Below, piece after piece: positions 25,976 to 39,830 of a stretch of 64,000 bases of DNA (positions are counted from its first letter, which is position 1; the number at the start of each line of letters is the position of its first letter). The DNA is from Paraflavitalea sp. CAU 1676. GTDB taxonomy: Bacteria > Bacteroidota > Bacteroidia > Chitinophagales > Chitinophagaceae. Position numbers and translations under genes: made by a program. The stretch spans positions 1 to 64,000 of the forward strand of contig NZ_JARHUJ010000009.1 of NCBI RefSeq assembly GCF_029223285.1, given 5' to 3'. The notes under the pieces are model-generated. The model did no database searches. It was not told the DNA's origin and was given only the letters and a program-made list of their open reading frames with translations.

Positions 25976-27058
25976 ATGGCAAAGTTAAATTTCGGCGGTG
26001 TGGAAGAAAACGTAGTAACCCGTGAAGAGTTCCCACTGGCCAAAGCGCAAGCTGTATTGAAAAACGAAACTGTAGCAGTAATCGGCTACGGCGTTCAAGG
26101 TCCTGGTCAGGCACTGAACCAAAAAGATAACGGTATCAACGTGATCGTTGGTCAGCGTAAGAACTCCAAGACCTGGGATAAAGCAGTACGCGACGGCTTC
26201 GTTCCCGGCGAAACTTTGTTCGAAATAGAAGAAGCGCTGCAACGCGGTACCATCATCTGTTACCTGCTGAGCGATGCTGCCCAGATCCAACTGTGGCCCA
26301 CTGTACAAAAACACCTGACACCTGGTAAAGCCCTGTATTTCTCTCATGGCTTTGGTATCACCTTCAACGAGCAAACTGGCATCGTTCCTCCAAAGGATGT
26401 GGACGTGTTCCTGGTTGCCCCCAAAGGTTCGGGTACTTCACTGCGCCGTATGTTCCTGCAAGGTCGTGGCCTGAACAGCAGCTACGCTATCTTCCAGGAT
26501 GCAACCGGTAAGGCAAAGGAAAGAGTTGTTGCCCTCGGTATTGCCGTAGGTAGCGGTTACCTGTTCGAAACCGATTTCAAGAAAGAAGTATACTCTGACC
26601 TCACTGGCGAAAGAGGAACTTTGATGGGTGCTATCCAGGGTATCTTCGCTGCTCAGTACGAAGTACTGCGCAAGAAAGGACATACTCCTTCTGAAGCATT
26701 CAACGAAACCGTAGAAGAGCTGACTCAGTCGCTGATGCCACTGGTAGCCGAAAACGGTATGGACTGGATGTATGCCAACTGTTCTACTACTGCCCAGCGC
26801 GGTGCGCTCGACTGGTGGAAGAAGTTCCGTGACGCTACATTGCCTGTATTCACAGAATTGTATGAAAGTGTTGCTACCGGTAAGGAAAGCCAACGTTCTA
26901 TCGATTCCAACAGCCAGGCCGATTACCGTGAGAAGCTGGAACTGGAGCTGAAAGAACTCCGCGAAAGCGAAATGTGGCAAGCTGGTAAGACTGTAAGAAG
27001 TCTGCGTCCTGAAAATCAGGCAGCACCTGCTAAGCAAGCCGCTGGCGCAGCCCACTAA
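25976..27058 (+). CDS. ilvC: ketol-acid reductoisomerase
   Basis: 360 residues; NADPH-dependent isomerisation and reduction of acetolactate and acetohydroxybutyrate. N-terminal Rossmann domain with AVIGYGVQGPGQALNQKDNG and the cofactor loop VGQRKNSKTWDKA, the conserved His in ALYFSHGFGITFNE, then the knotted C-terminal domain with metal ligands in YSDLTGERGTLMGAIQG and FNETVEELTQSLMPLV. The Ala/Gln-rich tail (AAPAKQAAGAAH) is unstructured. It fits a class I enzyme with a short extension. Confidence 0.94.
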   Translation: MAKLNFGGVEENVVTREEFPLAKAQAVLKNETVAVIGYGVQGPGQALNQKDNGINVIVGQRKNSKTWDKAVRDGFVPGETLFEIEEALQRGTIICYLLSDAAQIQLWPTVQKHLTPGKALYFSHGFGITFNEQTGIVPPKDVDVFLVAPKGSGTSLRRMFLQGRGLNSSYAIFQDATGKAKERVVALGIAVGSGYLFETDFKKEVYSDLTGERGTLMGAIQGIFAAQYEVLRKKGHTPSEAFNETVEELTQSLMPLVAENGMDWMYANCSTTAQRGALDWWKKFRDATLPVFTELYESVATGKESQRSIDSNSQADYREKLELELKELRESEMWQAGKTVRSLRPENQAAPAKQAAGAAH

Positions 27059-27068
27059 TATTACTGCA

Positions 27069-27118
27069 AGACACCGAAGGCGCAAAGTTCATCTGTTTCT
27101 CTTTGCGCCTTTGTGTCT
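27069..27118. repeat. inverted repeat between ilvC and ilvA
   Basis: AGACAC-cg-AAGGCGCAAAG is mirrored by CTTTGCGCCTT-t-GTGTCT, giving a 17-bp stem with one small internal bulge and a 13-nt loop. The right half resembles a CTTTGCGCCTTTGTGTCT-type dispersed sequence. It could stabilise the upstream mRNA or reduce ilvA expression; there is no T-run. Confidence 0.6.
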
Positions 27119-27149
27119 CTGCACACCTCTGCAAATCACCAAAAGTATC

Positions 27150-28406
27150 ATGAGTTTACCTGTGCCCCATACTACTGAACTGGAATTTCACAAAGCAGCC
27201 CTCCGGCTTAAGAAGGTGGTCAACAAGACCCCTTTAATGCTCAACGTCAACCTCTCCCGCAAATACCATTGTAATGTTTACCTCAAGCGGGAAGATCTTC
27301 AGGTGGTTCGTTCCTACAAATTGCGCGGCGCCTTTAATATGATGAGCAGTCTGCCCGTTGAGCAACTGCAGAAAGGCGTGGTGTGTGCGAGTGCCGGTAA
27401 CCATGCGCAGGGATTTGCCTATTCCTGCAAAAAGCTGGGGGTGAAAGGGGTGGTGTTTATGCCGATCATTACACCCAACCAGAAAGTAAAGCAGACAAAA
27501 ATGTTTGGTGATGACCTCATCGAAGTAGTACTCGTAGGAGATACCTTCGATGATTGTGCAGTTGCTGCCAAAGCATTCACCGAAAAAAATGGCATGACCT
27601 TTATCCCTCCGTTCGATGACCTCAAGATCATCGAAGGGCAGGCAACAGTGGCTGTAGAGATCCTCGAAGAGCAGTCCGACATTGACTACATATTTATTCC
27701 CGTAGGCGGCGGAGGTCTTTCTGCCGGTATCGGGTCTTATTTCAAAACTTATTCTCCCCGTACCAAGATCATTGGCCTGGAGCCCGAGGGCGCACCTTCT
27801 ATGAAGAAGGCACTCGAGGCGGGGCACCCCGTTACCCTCGATAATATTGAACGTTTTGTAGACGGCGCCGCTGTGAAAAGGGTAGGAGACATCACCTTCT
27901 CCATTTGTCGCGAAGTGCTGGATGATATGCAACTGGTTCCGGAAGGAAAGATCTGTTCAACGATCCTGAAATTATACAATGAGGATGCAATTGTTGTAGA
28001 GCCTGCGGGTGCGCTGTCTATTGCAGCCCTTGATCAATACGCCGAAGAGATCAAAGGCAAGACCGTTGTTTGCGTGGTAAGCGGCAGTAATAATGATATC
28101 GATCGTATGCAGGAGATCAAAGAACGCAGCCTGCAGTACGAAGGGTTAAAACATTATTTCCTGGTGCGCTTTGCACAAAGGCCGGGCGCCCTCAAAGAAT
28201 TTGTAAATCATGTACTGGGTCCCAATGATGATATCACCCGATTCGAGTACATGCAAAAGCACAACAAGGAAAAAGGCCCTGCACTGGTAGGGGTGGAGCT
28301 GCAGTCGCGGGAAGACTATGAGGTACTGATAACCAATATGAAGAATTACAACATCAATTATACAGAGCTCAATAAGGACGATAACCTGTTTGGGTACCTG
28401 GTGTAA
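27150..28406 (+). CDS. ilvA: threonine ammonia-lyase (biosynthetic threonine deaminase)
   Basis: 418 residues; PLP enzyme converting threonine to 2-ketobutyrate, the entry to isoleucine. PLP lysine in VVRSYKLRGAFNMMSSL, phosphate loop VGGGGLSAGIGSYF, serine-binding SAGNHAQGFAYSCKKLG. The C-terminal ~90 residues (HYFLVRFAQRPGALKEFVNHVLGPNDDITRFEYMQK) form one ACT-like regulatory domain, so it is the single-ACT short form rather than the E. coli double form. Start at MSLPVPHTTE; the 13-codon upstream extension has no support. Its substrate comes from the thrABC genes 18 kb away. Confidence 0.93.
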   Translation: MSLPVPHTTELEFHKAALRLKKVVNKTPLMLNVNLSRKYHCNVYLKREDLQVVRSYKLRGAFNMMSSLPVEQLQKGVVCASAGNHAQGFAYSCKKLGVKGVVFMPIITPNQKVKQTKMFGDDLIEVVLVGDTFDDCAVAAKAFTEKNGMTFIPPFDDLKIIEGQATVAVEILEEQSDIDYIFIPVGGGGLSAGIGSYFKTYSPRTKIIGLEPEGAPSMKKALEAGHPVTLDNIERFVDGAAVKRVGDITFSICREVLDDMQLVPEGKICSTILKLYNEDAIVVEPAGALSIAALDQYAEEIKGKTVVCVVSGSNNDIDRMQEIKERSLQYEGLKHYFLVRFAQRPGALKEFVNHVLGPNDDITRFEYMQKHNKEKGPALVGVELQSREDYEVLITNMKNYNINYTELNKDDNLFGYLV

Positions 28407-28465
28407 GAGTGTGCAGCTATAACCTGTTTGGCGGGTAAGCGCTCCCAACAGAAAAACTCCATAAA

Positions 28466-28505
28466 AAAAGTTGCCCGGTGCTTAAGAAGCCCGGGCATTT
28501 TCATT
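28466..28505. terminator. bidirectional terminator between ilvA and the transglutaminase gene
   Basis: TGCCCGG (28472-28478) and CCGGGCA (28491-28497) form the stem. TTTTCATTT follows on the plus strand and ACTTTTTTAT on the minus strand, serving two convergent operons. Confidence 0.8.
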
Positions 28506-28543
28506 TGTGCAAGCAGTTGAGTTGGTTGTTTTGTGTAATGTCG

Positions 28544-29518
28544 TTATTGCTGTTGTTGTTGCTGTTGTTGTATCATTTCCATATGCTGCCGCCAGCTATT
28601 TTGGGGCTGCCCATTGGTGGGGGCTGCAGGTTGCGGTGTAAGTATGGTGGCAGTATCGTTTTGGGTGATTCCGTCTTCGTACGAAACAGAAACTCCCACA
28701 TCGAGACGGTGGTTGGCAGTTCCCTTATAGGTTCCTTTTACCGGAGAACAATCGGAAAAGCTTCTTCCCACGGCCAGCCGAACGTGCAGTTCATTGGCGA
28801 TGCAATTGTTGGTGGGGTCAAAGCCCAGCCATCCATAAAAAGGGATATAGGCCTCTACCCAGGCATGGGTGGCGCCTTCACCGCGCATGCCATTTCTATT
28901 TGGGCAAACATAGCCGCTTACATAACGGGCGGGGATGTCGATCATGCGCAACATGGCCAGCAGGATATGGGCAAAGTCCTGGCAAACGCCGGCCTTCAGT
29001 TGCCAGATCTCATCGAGCGTTGTTTCTACAGAGGTAACGCCTTGTATGTACTTGAAATTCTTGTAGACATAATCATTCAATAGGTTGGCCGCTTCCAGTA
29101 CCGATACCTGCCTGCTTTCCGCCGCATTGGCTATAGCCTGCACTTCAGGCAGTGCATTGAATTTTTCCTGCTTCAGGAAATCGATATAGGGTATTTGATA
29201 GGTCAGTGACAACAGGTTGCTCCATTGCTCTTCCTTAGGAGTATTGTCGGCAGGCAGTTCCCGTTTATGGGTTACGATCTCCATCCTGGCATCGATCACC
29301 AGCTCTTTGTGAGAAGGTGTGTACATGAAAGAACCAACCTTGTTGCCATAATAATCCAGGTACAGGTCAATGACCGGCTCACCGGTGATGATCAGTTCAT
29401 GTCTCAATACATCCTGACAATCATCTTCAAGCGGGAATAACATGATCTGGTTGGCGCTGTCCACCACCGGCACTTCATAGCAGTACCGGGTTATATGATG
29501 AATCTTAAATTTTGGCAT
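28544..29518 (-). CDS. transglutaminase-like cysteine peptidase family protein with polyglutamine tail
   Basis: 324 residues, no signal peptide. N-terminal region of the bacterial transglutaminase-like type (KFKIHHITRYCYEVPV, LFPLEDDCQDVLRHELIITGEP). The papain-like core follows with the nucleophile in KAGVCQDFAHILLAMLRMIDIPARYVSGYV, the His in GATHAWVEAYIPFYGWLGFDPTNNC and the Asp in FDPT. The protein ends in eight glutamines after MEMI, coded by mixed CAA and CAG. It is encoded with the alpha-E and circularly permuted ATP-grasp proteins upstream; this trio is a known conserved cassette predicted (Aravind group work on amidoligases) to make or modify a peptide, but its product is unknown. 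Confidence 0.88.
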   Translation of the reverse strand: MPKFKIHHITRYCYEVPVVDSANQIMLFPLEDDCQDVLRHELIITGEPVIDLYLDYYGNKVGSFMYTPSHKELVIDARMEIVTHKRELPADNTPKEEQWSNLLSLTYQIPYIDFLKQEKFNALPEVQAIANAAESRQVSVLEAANLLNDYVYKNFKYIQGVTSVETTLDEIWQLKAGVCQDFAHILLAMLRMIDIPARYVSGYVCPNRNGMRGEGATHAWVEAYIPFYGWLGFDPTNNCIANELHVRLAVGRSFSDCSPVKGTYKGTANHRLDVGVSVSYEDGITQNDTATILTPQPAAPTNGQPQNSWRQHMEMIQQQQQQQQ

Positions 29519-29632
29519 GAACTACAAGCTGTTTTCTAAAGATGCGTGGGTCAAAAATAGCTGTTAAATAGGGGATAAAGTTCAAAAAGATTTGGAATGG
29601 GTCGCCTGTTAAATAGGGCTGCCTTGTGCTGA

Positions 29633-30568
29633 TCAGGTATACGCAAAATAGTGTTGACTGAGTGCTGTGCCGATGGCGTAAAGGTCGTTCTTCACGCCAG
29701 TCAGGAACTCGTGCAGCCCCTGTTGCATAATGGATTCGGGGGTAGAATAGCGCACCCGGCTTTTTACCCTGCCGATCATGAAATCGATACTATTATAGGC
29801 AGAAGTGGTTTGTTCGCTCTTAAGTCTTTCAAAGTAGCGGCTCATCTGGTCTATGGAGTACATGACCGACCGGGGAAAATGGTTGTTGAGTACAATCTGT
29901 TCAACCACCCGGCGGGCCTCAAATCCGCCCGAATAATTCCGGAGATAAAGTTCATAACCGGAGATGGACAGCAATAAGTATCTCCAGTAGGTCGTATCGG
30001 TCACGTTGGAGAAATCGAATTTGCTGTCGCTGAACTTTACATCGAGGATATCGGCGCTTTGGATGGCCCGTTCCAGGAAGCGGCCGATATTCATAAAGGA
30101 GTATCCTTCGCCCCTGGCCATCGTTATATCCGACGTGCCATAGAACAACAGGCCCTGCTTGATCAAAATATCGAGTGCGGTAATAGGGTCTTCCTTGTAA
30201 AGCCACTCAAGCAATTGCTCATCGCGTACGGTATGATAGAAGTCATTGAGACATTGCCAGAGCTCCTTGGTAGTATGATCCTGTACACTGCGCGCATTCT
30301 CCCGCGCCTGCGTTACAATGTTCAATACAGAATTTGGGTTCTCTTTATCCGACACCATATATTGTAGTACGGTTCGCCCCTGGCAGGCAATGGCTGCAGC
30401 TTCCTCTTCCGATAGATAGGTAAAGATCTTTAATACAGGCTGCCAGGAAAAATATTGAAGCTCGTCTTGTGAAAGGGCGTAATTGGTTTTAAGCATCCGT
30501 AATATGCCATCGGTCCTTTCCATATACCGGTTCATCCAGAATAAGCTATCGGCAACTCTACTAAGCAT
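29633..30568 (-). CDS. alpha-E domain (DUF403) protein
   Basis: 311 residues, all-helical, cytosolic. The N-terminus MLSRVADSLFWMNRYMERTDGILRML is the hallmark of the alpha-E family, and DITMARGEGYSFMNIGRFLERAIQSADILDVKF is the second conserved block, with its Glu and Arg residues. The biochemical role is unknown; the family is almost always encoded with a circularly permuted ATP-grasp enzyme and a transglutaminase-like protein, as here. It lies 69 bp after the ATP-grasp gene and 114 bp before the transglutaminase gene. Confidence 0.9.
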   Translation of the reverse strand: MLSRVADSLFWMNRYMERTDGILRMLKTNYALSQDELQYFSWQPVLKIFTYLSEEEAAAIACQGRTVLQYMVSDKENPNSVLNIVTQARENARSVQDHTTKELWQCLNDFYHTVRDEQLLEWLYKEDPITALDILIKQGLLFYGTSDITMARGEGYSFMNIGRFLERAIQSADILDVKFSDSKFDFSNVTDTTYWRYLLLSISGYELYLRNYSGGFEARRVVEQIVLNNHFPRSVMYSIDQMSRYFERLKSEQTTSAYNSIDFMIGRVKSRVRYSTPESIMQQGLHEFLTGVKNDLYAIGTALSQHYFAYT

Positions 30569-30637
30569 GAAAGTAAATTAGCGGTTAACAAAGATCATTA
30601 GCATTGGGTGGTACTACTTGTGGTGCAGGCGACCCAA

Positions 30638-32113
30638 CTATACAGCCAGTACCCAGGTATCTTTACTGCCCCCTCCCTGCGAGGAATTCACGACCAGGGA
30701 GCCTTCGCGCAGCGCTACCCGCGTCAATCCTCCCGGTACAATGCGAATGCCATTGGGGCCGCACAAAGCATAAGGCCGCAGATCGACCCGGCGTGGTTGG
30801 AGCTTGCCATTCATATAGCAAGGGGCGGAAGATAAACTGATGGTTGGCTGGGCGATGAACTGCCGTGGGTCTTTGAGGATGGCCGTCTGAAAATCATTGA
30901 TCTCCTTGTCGGATGCACTGTGACCCATCAGCATACCATAGCCGCCGCTTTCATTGGTCTTCTTAATAACCATCTTGTTCATATTCTTGAAGACATATTC
31001 CTGCTCTTCCACATTGCCCAGTTGGTAGGTAGGTACATTCTTTAAGAGTGGTTCCTCGTTTAGGTAGTACCTTATCATGGCCGGTACATAAGAATAGATC
31101 GCTTTGTCGTCGGCTACGCCGTTGCCAACTGCATTGACGATGGCCACATTGCCCTTGCGGTAGGCGCTCATGATGCCCGAAACGCCGAGGGCGCTGGTGG
31201 CATTGAAGACAAGCGGATCCAGGAATTCATCGTCCACGCGACGATAAATCACATCTACCTGCTGCAGGCCGGCTGTTGTTTTCATATACACCCGGTGGTT
31301 GTCGACTACGAGGTCGCGCCCTTCCACCAGTTCGATGCCCATCATACGGGCGAGTGTAGTATGTTCAAAGTAAGCAGAATTATAGATACCTGGCGACAGC
31401 AGCACCACGGTAGGGTTGCTGTTTTGCCGGGGCGCCAGTGATACGAGGTTCTTGTGGAGAATATTGGGATACTCCATCACGCTGCGTACGTTCATCAGCG
31501 GCAGCAGGTCGGGGAAGATCCGCTTGGTGATCTCGCGGTTCTCCAGCATATAACTTACCCCACTGGGCGTACGCAGGTTATCTTCCAACACATAAAAGGT
31601 GCCGTCATTGTCCCTGATCAAATCGATGCCGGCGATATGTACATATATATCATAGGGAACAGGAAAGCGCACCATTTCGCGCAGAAAGTGCGGGCAGCTA
31701 TATATAATGGAGAGCGGAACCAATCCGTCCTTGATGATGAACTGCTCGTGGTAAATATCCTTCAGGAACAGGTTGAGGGCTTTTAACCGTTGCTGGATGC
31801 CTTTTTCGATATAGCCCCATTCGGAAGCGGTGATAATGCGGGGAATGATATCGAAGGGGAAGATCTTTTCAATGCCTTCTCCACTATTATATACGGTGAA
31901 GGTGATGCCCTGGGTCATGAACAGTCGCTTGGCCTGTTCTTCTTTTTTGCCGAGCTCCTCCACGCTCAGGTGTTGGAGGAAGTCGACGACGCCGCTGTAT
32001 TGTTGGCGTACGGAGCCGGTTGCATACATTTCATCCCAGGTATTAGCATCGGGGCAATAGCCATTCAATAGCTCGTTCGTAAGCATAGCAGGGGCTTTGG
32101 TTAGGAATGGCAA
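30638..32113 (-). CDS. circularly permuted ATP-grasp (type 2) protein
   Basis: 491 residues (482 if the ATG at 32086, MLTNELLNGY, is used). Belongs to the circularly permuted ATP-grasp amidoligase-like family: FPFDIIPRIITASEWGYIEKGIQQRLKALNLFLKDIYHEQ, IDLIRDNDGTFYVLEDNLRTPSGVSYMLENRE and VVLLSPGIYNSAYFEHTTLARMMGIELVEGRDLVV are diagnostic. MNKMVIKKTNESGGYGMLMG and RRVDLRPYALCG carry the permuted ATP and Mg binding residues. It would ligate an amino group to a carboxylate, possibly on a peptide; the substrate is unknown. First gene of the three-gene cassette. Confidence 0.9.
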   Translation of the reverse strand: MPFLTKAPAMLTNELLNGYCPDANTWDEMYATGSVRQQYSGVVDFLQHLSVEELGKKEEQAKRLFMTQGITFTVYNSGEGIEKIFPFDIIPRIITASEWGYIEKGIQQRLKALNLFLKDIYHEQFIIKDGLVPLSIIYSCPHFLREMVRFPVPYDIYVHIAGIDLIRDNDGTFYVLEDNLRTPSGVSYMLENREITKRIFPDLLPLMNVRSVMEYPNILHKNLVSLAPRQNSNPTVVLLSPGIYNSAYFEHTTLARMMGIELVEGRDLVVDNHRVYMKTTAGLQQVDVIYRRVDDEFLDPLVFNATSALGVSGIMSAYRKGNVAIVNAVGNGVADDKAIYSYVPAMIRYYLNEEPLLKNVPTYQLGNVEEQEYVFKNMNKMVIKKTNESGGYGMLMGHSASDKEINDFQTAILKDPRQFIAQPTISLSSAPCYMNGKLQPRRVDLRPYALCGPNGIRIVPGGLTRVALREGSLVVNSSQGGGSKDTWVLAV

Positions 32114-32263
32114 GAAGATCGTAGCAGATTCGTTGACCTATTCCAAATATAAGGAAAACCGTTTACTCCTCACATGTTCATGTGGTTTTGATATCATGAC
32201 ACATTTCCTTAACAACGATTGGTCTTATTTCGCTGTCAACAGTCCATAATAAATAATATAGTC

Positions 32264-33094
32264 ATGAATGCAACAATTGGAACGGTAGTGACCGCCGGAA
32301 CTACCAGCCGCGGAAATGGTTTCTCCTATTTTAACGGGGTAAAGAATCTAATGATCGTAGGAATAATGCTTCTCGGTCTTATTGCCTGTAGGAAGGATAA
32401 GGACAAACCAGGTGAAGAAACGGGCGACAAAGAACTGGTGGTTTCGTTTGTTTCGGGGTCCATCGATCAAAGCCTTGTCGACTCGGCATTTGTAATATTG
32501 AAGAAGGCGGGCTCGGCGCAGCAGACCTTTAAACGTTTTGAGAAAAAGGCCGGCACACTAAGTTTTTATATAGAAGACCTGTCTGCCGGTAGCTGGACAG
32601 CCGAAATGTACGTCTTTGCCCGCTTCAATGCGAGTGGTGGCCGCCGTTACAAGCAGGAGAAAGCATTTGTTGTTCCAACGGGTGGTATCAAAAACAGCAT
32701 TACGCTCAATGCACCCACAGGATCTATTACCGATGCCTGGAAATCCTATGCTTTCTTTCGTTACGTTGCGGAGGGGATCTCGGTCAGTGTGCCCATCGAT
32801 GCATCCAATCCTCATTTTGATGTGGAGGTGGGCGAAGCAAAATGGAACCATTTCTATATTGAGCGGTATGCGAACAACCGGCTTACGGGGGGCGCCAATG
32901 CAAAAGTGGCCGAGCAGATCTGGGATTGCACCAGTGGCTGCTATACCTCCGACCGCTTTATTAATAACAGTACCGCATTTTTGCCTTTTGTGCAGGAAGT
33001 GGGTAATAAGGAGTGGAATAATGGTTTGATCATCGTGGTGGTGGGGGCTCCCGGCGGCCTGGCCGTTCAGTTTTCACATTCCTATAACAAGTAG
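32264..33094 (+). CDS. putative lipoprotein, function unknown
   Basis: 276 residues from the ATG giving MNATIGTVV. A hydrophobic segment NLMIVGIMLLGLIAC followed by RKDKDKP is a lipobox (LIAC), so the protein is probably lipidated at that Cys and exposed on the periplasmic or outer side. The N-region before the lipobox is unusually long (about 40 residues); translation from the internal Met of MIVGIMLLG is the alternative. The mature part has beta-rich strands (ELVVSFVSGSI, TAEMYVFARFNASGG, NGLIIVVVGAPGGLAVQFSHSY) and a Cys pair in IWDCTSGCYTSDR. No family recognised. A strong terminator follows. Confidence 0.72.
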   Translation: MNATIGTVVTAGTTSRGNGFSYFNGVKNLMIVGIMLLGLIACRKDKDKPGEETGDKELVVSFVSGSIDQSLVDSAFVILKKAGSAQQTFKRFEKKAGTLSFYIEDLSAGSWTAEMYVFARFNASGGRRYKQEKAFVVPTGGIKNSITLNAPTGSITDAWKSYAFFRYVAEGISVSVPIDASNPHFDVEVGEAKWNHFYIERYANNRLTGGANAKVAEQIWDCTSGCYTSDRFINNSTAFLPFVQEVGNKEWNNGLIIVVVGAPGGLAVQFSHSYNK

Positions 33095-33112
33095 AAGTAG
33101 AATTTAAGGATG

Positions 33113-33150
33113 AAAAGTCGCCACTTCGGATCGAAGTGGCGACTTTTTTT
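33113..33150 (+). terminator. terminator of the lipoprotein gene
   Basis: AAAAGTCGCCACTTC pairs with GAAGTGGCGACTTTT around a GGATC loop, followed by further T. A nearly perfect 15-bp stem. Confidence 0.88.
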
Positions 33151-33507
33151 AATGAATTGAAGGGGTAGCCTTAATTTTTTACCCTTACCTAGTCAAATTG
33201 TATTTATTTCAATGTATCTTGAAATGCCAAAAATGGTGTCGTTGTTTAGTAGCGTGAGCCAGCACATTCATATATTTCTCTTAGGAATTTGAAAGAATGT
33301 CCGGTATTTGCCCAAAATCATAAATATTTAAGATTTGGGTAACATTTTCTTAATGAACTTACACCTGTTAGTGTGGAAAATAATTGCATATATCTACGGT
33401 TTTTCCCTGTTTTTATTGTATTTTTAAAGCGTTGCTTGCTGCCATATTGAAAATTCCTATGAGAATAGTGGGTTTTATTGAAAATTTTCAAATCAAAGCT
33501 TCTTTTC
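33151..33507. other. AT-rich region upstream of gltB
   Basis: About 360 bp with no credible ORF. It is AT-rich and must contain the gltBD promoter. No leader peptide rich in a single amino acid, terminator hairpin or riboswitch-like block was seen, unlike the regions upstream of cys, ilv, thr and met. Confidence 0.45.
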
Positions 33508-38031
<4,524 letters not shown>

Positions 38032-38076
38032 TTGGACAGAAAAACTAAGACTAACAATACTAAACTATAAAATACA

Positions 38077-39582
38077 ATGGGTAAGCCATCGGGTTTTTTA
38101 GAGTTTACGAGAGAGTTACCCGGTAAATTGCCGGTGCAGGATCGTGTGAAGAACTACAACGAATTTGTAGAAAGATACAGCGAAGAAAAGCTGAACCAGC
38201 AAAGTGCCCGCTGCATGAATTGCGGTGTGCCTTTCTGCCACAGCGGATGCCCTCTGGGCAACGTTATTCCCGAGTTCAATGATGCGGTATACCGCAAGAG
38301 CTGGGAAGAAGCGTATGATATTCTTACATCAACCAATAACTTCCCGGAATTTACCGGTCGCATATGTCCTGCGCCTTGCGAAAGCGCTTGTGTGCTGGGT
38401 ATCAATCAGCCTGCAGTAGCTATTGAAGAGATCGAGAAGCATATCATTGAGATTGCCTTTGATAAAGGATTTGTACAACCAAGGCGCCCTAATGTACGTA
38501 GCGGTAAGAAAATAGCTGTGGTAGGATCGGGGCCTGCAGGATTGGCGGCGGCAGCGCAGCTGAACTATGCTGGCCACACTGTAACGGTATTTGAGAGAGA
38601 TGATGCTCCGGGTGGTTTGCTTCGTTATGGTATCCCCGATTTCAAGCTGGAAAAATGGGTGATCGATCGCCGTATCAAATTAATGGAAGAAGAAGGTATC
38701 ACTTTTAAGTGCAATGCCAACGTGGGTGTGAATGTGAGCATTAATGATCTGCTGCGCGAATACCATGCGATCGTATTGGCAGGTGGTTCAACCGTGCCAA
38801 GAGATCTGCCGGTTCCCGGCCGCGAATTGAAGGGAGTGCATTATGCGATGACCTTCCTCAAGCAACAGAATAAGCGTAATGCCGGATTAGACCCGCTGGC
38901 CAATGCAGCTATCGAAAGCAATATATTCTCCGAAGATATTCTGGCCAATGGCAAAAATGTGATCGTGATTGGTGGTGGTGATACCGGCAGCGACTGCGTA
39001 GGTACCTCCAACCGTCATGGTGCATTATCGGTAACTCAATTCGAGTTGCTGCCCAAACCACCGGAAGGCAGAACCACCTTCATGCCCTGGCCTACATACC
39101 CCATGACCCTTAAGGTATCTTCCTCTCACGAAGAAGGCGCACAACGTCACTGGGCGATTGCAACAAAGTCATTCATCGGTGACAAAAACGGGAATCTGAA
39201 AGCCCTGAAGGTAGTTGACCTGGAGTGGAAGATCACCGAAGATGGCCGTCCAGCCCAATTTGTGGAAGTGGAAGGCAGCGAGCGGGAACTCCCTTGCGAA
39301 CTGGCGCTCCTGGCGATGGGCTTCGTTCATCCGCAACATGACGGCTTGATCAACGAGCTGGGTGTTGAACTGGACGAACGGGGCAATGTGCGGGCCGCTG
39401 AAAGGTCGTACCAAACCAATATCCAGAAGATCTTTGCGGCCGGCGACGTGCGCCGCGGTCAAAGCCTGGTAGTTTGGGCCATCAGTGAAGGACGCGAATG
39501 TGCCCGAAAAGTCGATGAATTCCTTTCCGGCGGGGTTTCGCTTCTGGAAAGCAAAGACCAGAACATTATCATGGCTGTTTAA
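38077..39582 (+). CDS. gltD: glutamate synthase small subunit
   Basis: 501 residues; transfers electrons from NAD(P)H to GltB. The N-terminal Fe-S region has Cys clusters in ARCMNCGVPFCHSGCPLGNVIPEFND and GRICPAPCESACVLGIN. The FAD loop is KIAVVGSGPAGLAAAAQLNYAGHTVTVFERDD with GGLLRYGIPDFKLEK, the NAD(P)H loop is VIVIGGGDTGSDCVGTSNRHG, and the C-terminal FAD contact is KIFAAGDVRRGQSLVVWAISEGRECA. Standard length and order for the beta subunit. Confidence 0.96.
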   Translation: MGKPSGFLEFTRELPGKLPVQDRVKNYNEFVERYSEEKLNQQSARCMNCGVPFCHSGCPLGNVIPEFNDAVYRKSWEEAYDILTSTNNFPEFTGRICPAPCESACVLGINQPAVAIEEIEKHIIEIAFDKGFVQPRRPNVRSGKKIAVVGSGPAGLAAAAQLNYAGHTVTVFERDDAPGGLLRYGIPDFKLEKWVIDRRIKLMEEEGITFKCNANVGVNVSINDLLREYHAIVLAGGSTVPRDLPVPGRELKGVHYAMTFLKQQNKRNAGLDPLANAAIESNIFSEDILANGKNVIVIGGGDTGSDCVGTSNRHGALSVTQFELLPKPPEGRTTFMPWPTYPMTLKVSSSHEEGAQRHWAIATKSFIGDKNGNLKALKVVDLEWKITEDGRPAQFVEVEGSERELPCELALLAMGFVHPQHDGLINELGVELDERGNVRAAERSYQTNIQKIFAAGDVRRGQSLVVWAISEGRECARKVDEFLSGGVSLLESKDQNIIMAV

Positions 39583-39621
39583 GAAAACAGTTCATCGTTC
39601 TAAAGACTGTATAAAGTGCCG

Positions 39622-39654
39622 AAAAGCCACGCTCCGAATGGAGGTGGCTTTTTT
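39622..39654 (+). terminator. terminator of gltBD
   Basis: AAAAGCCAC and GTGGCTTTT arms with an inner CTCC/GGAG extension, then TT and GTTAT. It lies 40 nt after gltD. Confidence 0.88.
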
Positions 39655-39802
39655 GTTATATGTATATTTTTTAGCAAAAAGCCAATGGTTGGTTGCAAAA
39701 ACAAGCAGGGTGCTGGAAATTTAATTAAACATGCGTAGTTTTTTGCCCATTTCTCCAATGAAAACGCATTCTTGATACACTGTTGAAAAAAATAATTTTT
39801 AG

Positions 39803-39830
39803 AAGCTGTCCAAAATGGGCAGCTTTTTTC
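39803..39830 (+). terminator. second terminator-like hairpin, upstream of amt
   Basis: AAGCTGTCC (39803-39811) pairs with GGGCAGCTT (39817-39825, one T-G) and is followed by TTTTTT. It is either a back-up gltBD terminator or an attenuator in the amt leader. The remaining 39583-40018 gap holds no credible ORF. Confidence 0.7.
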
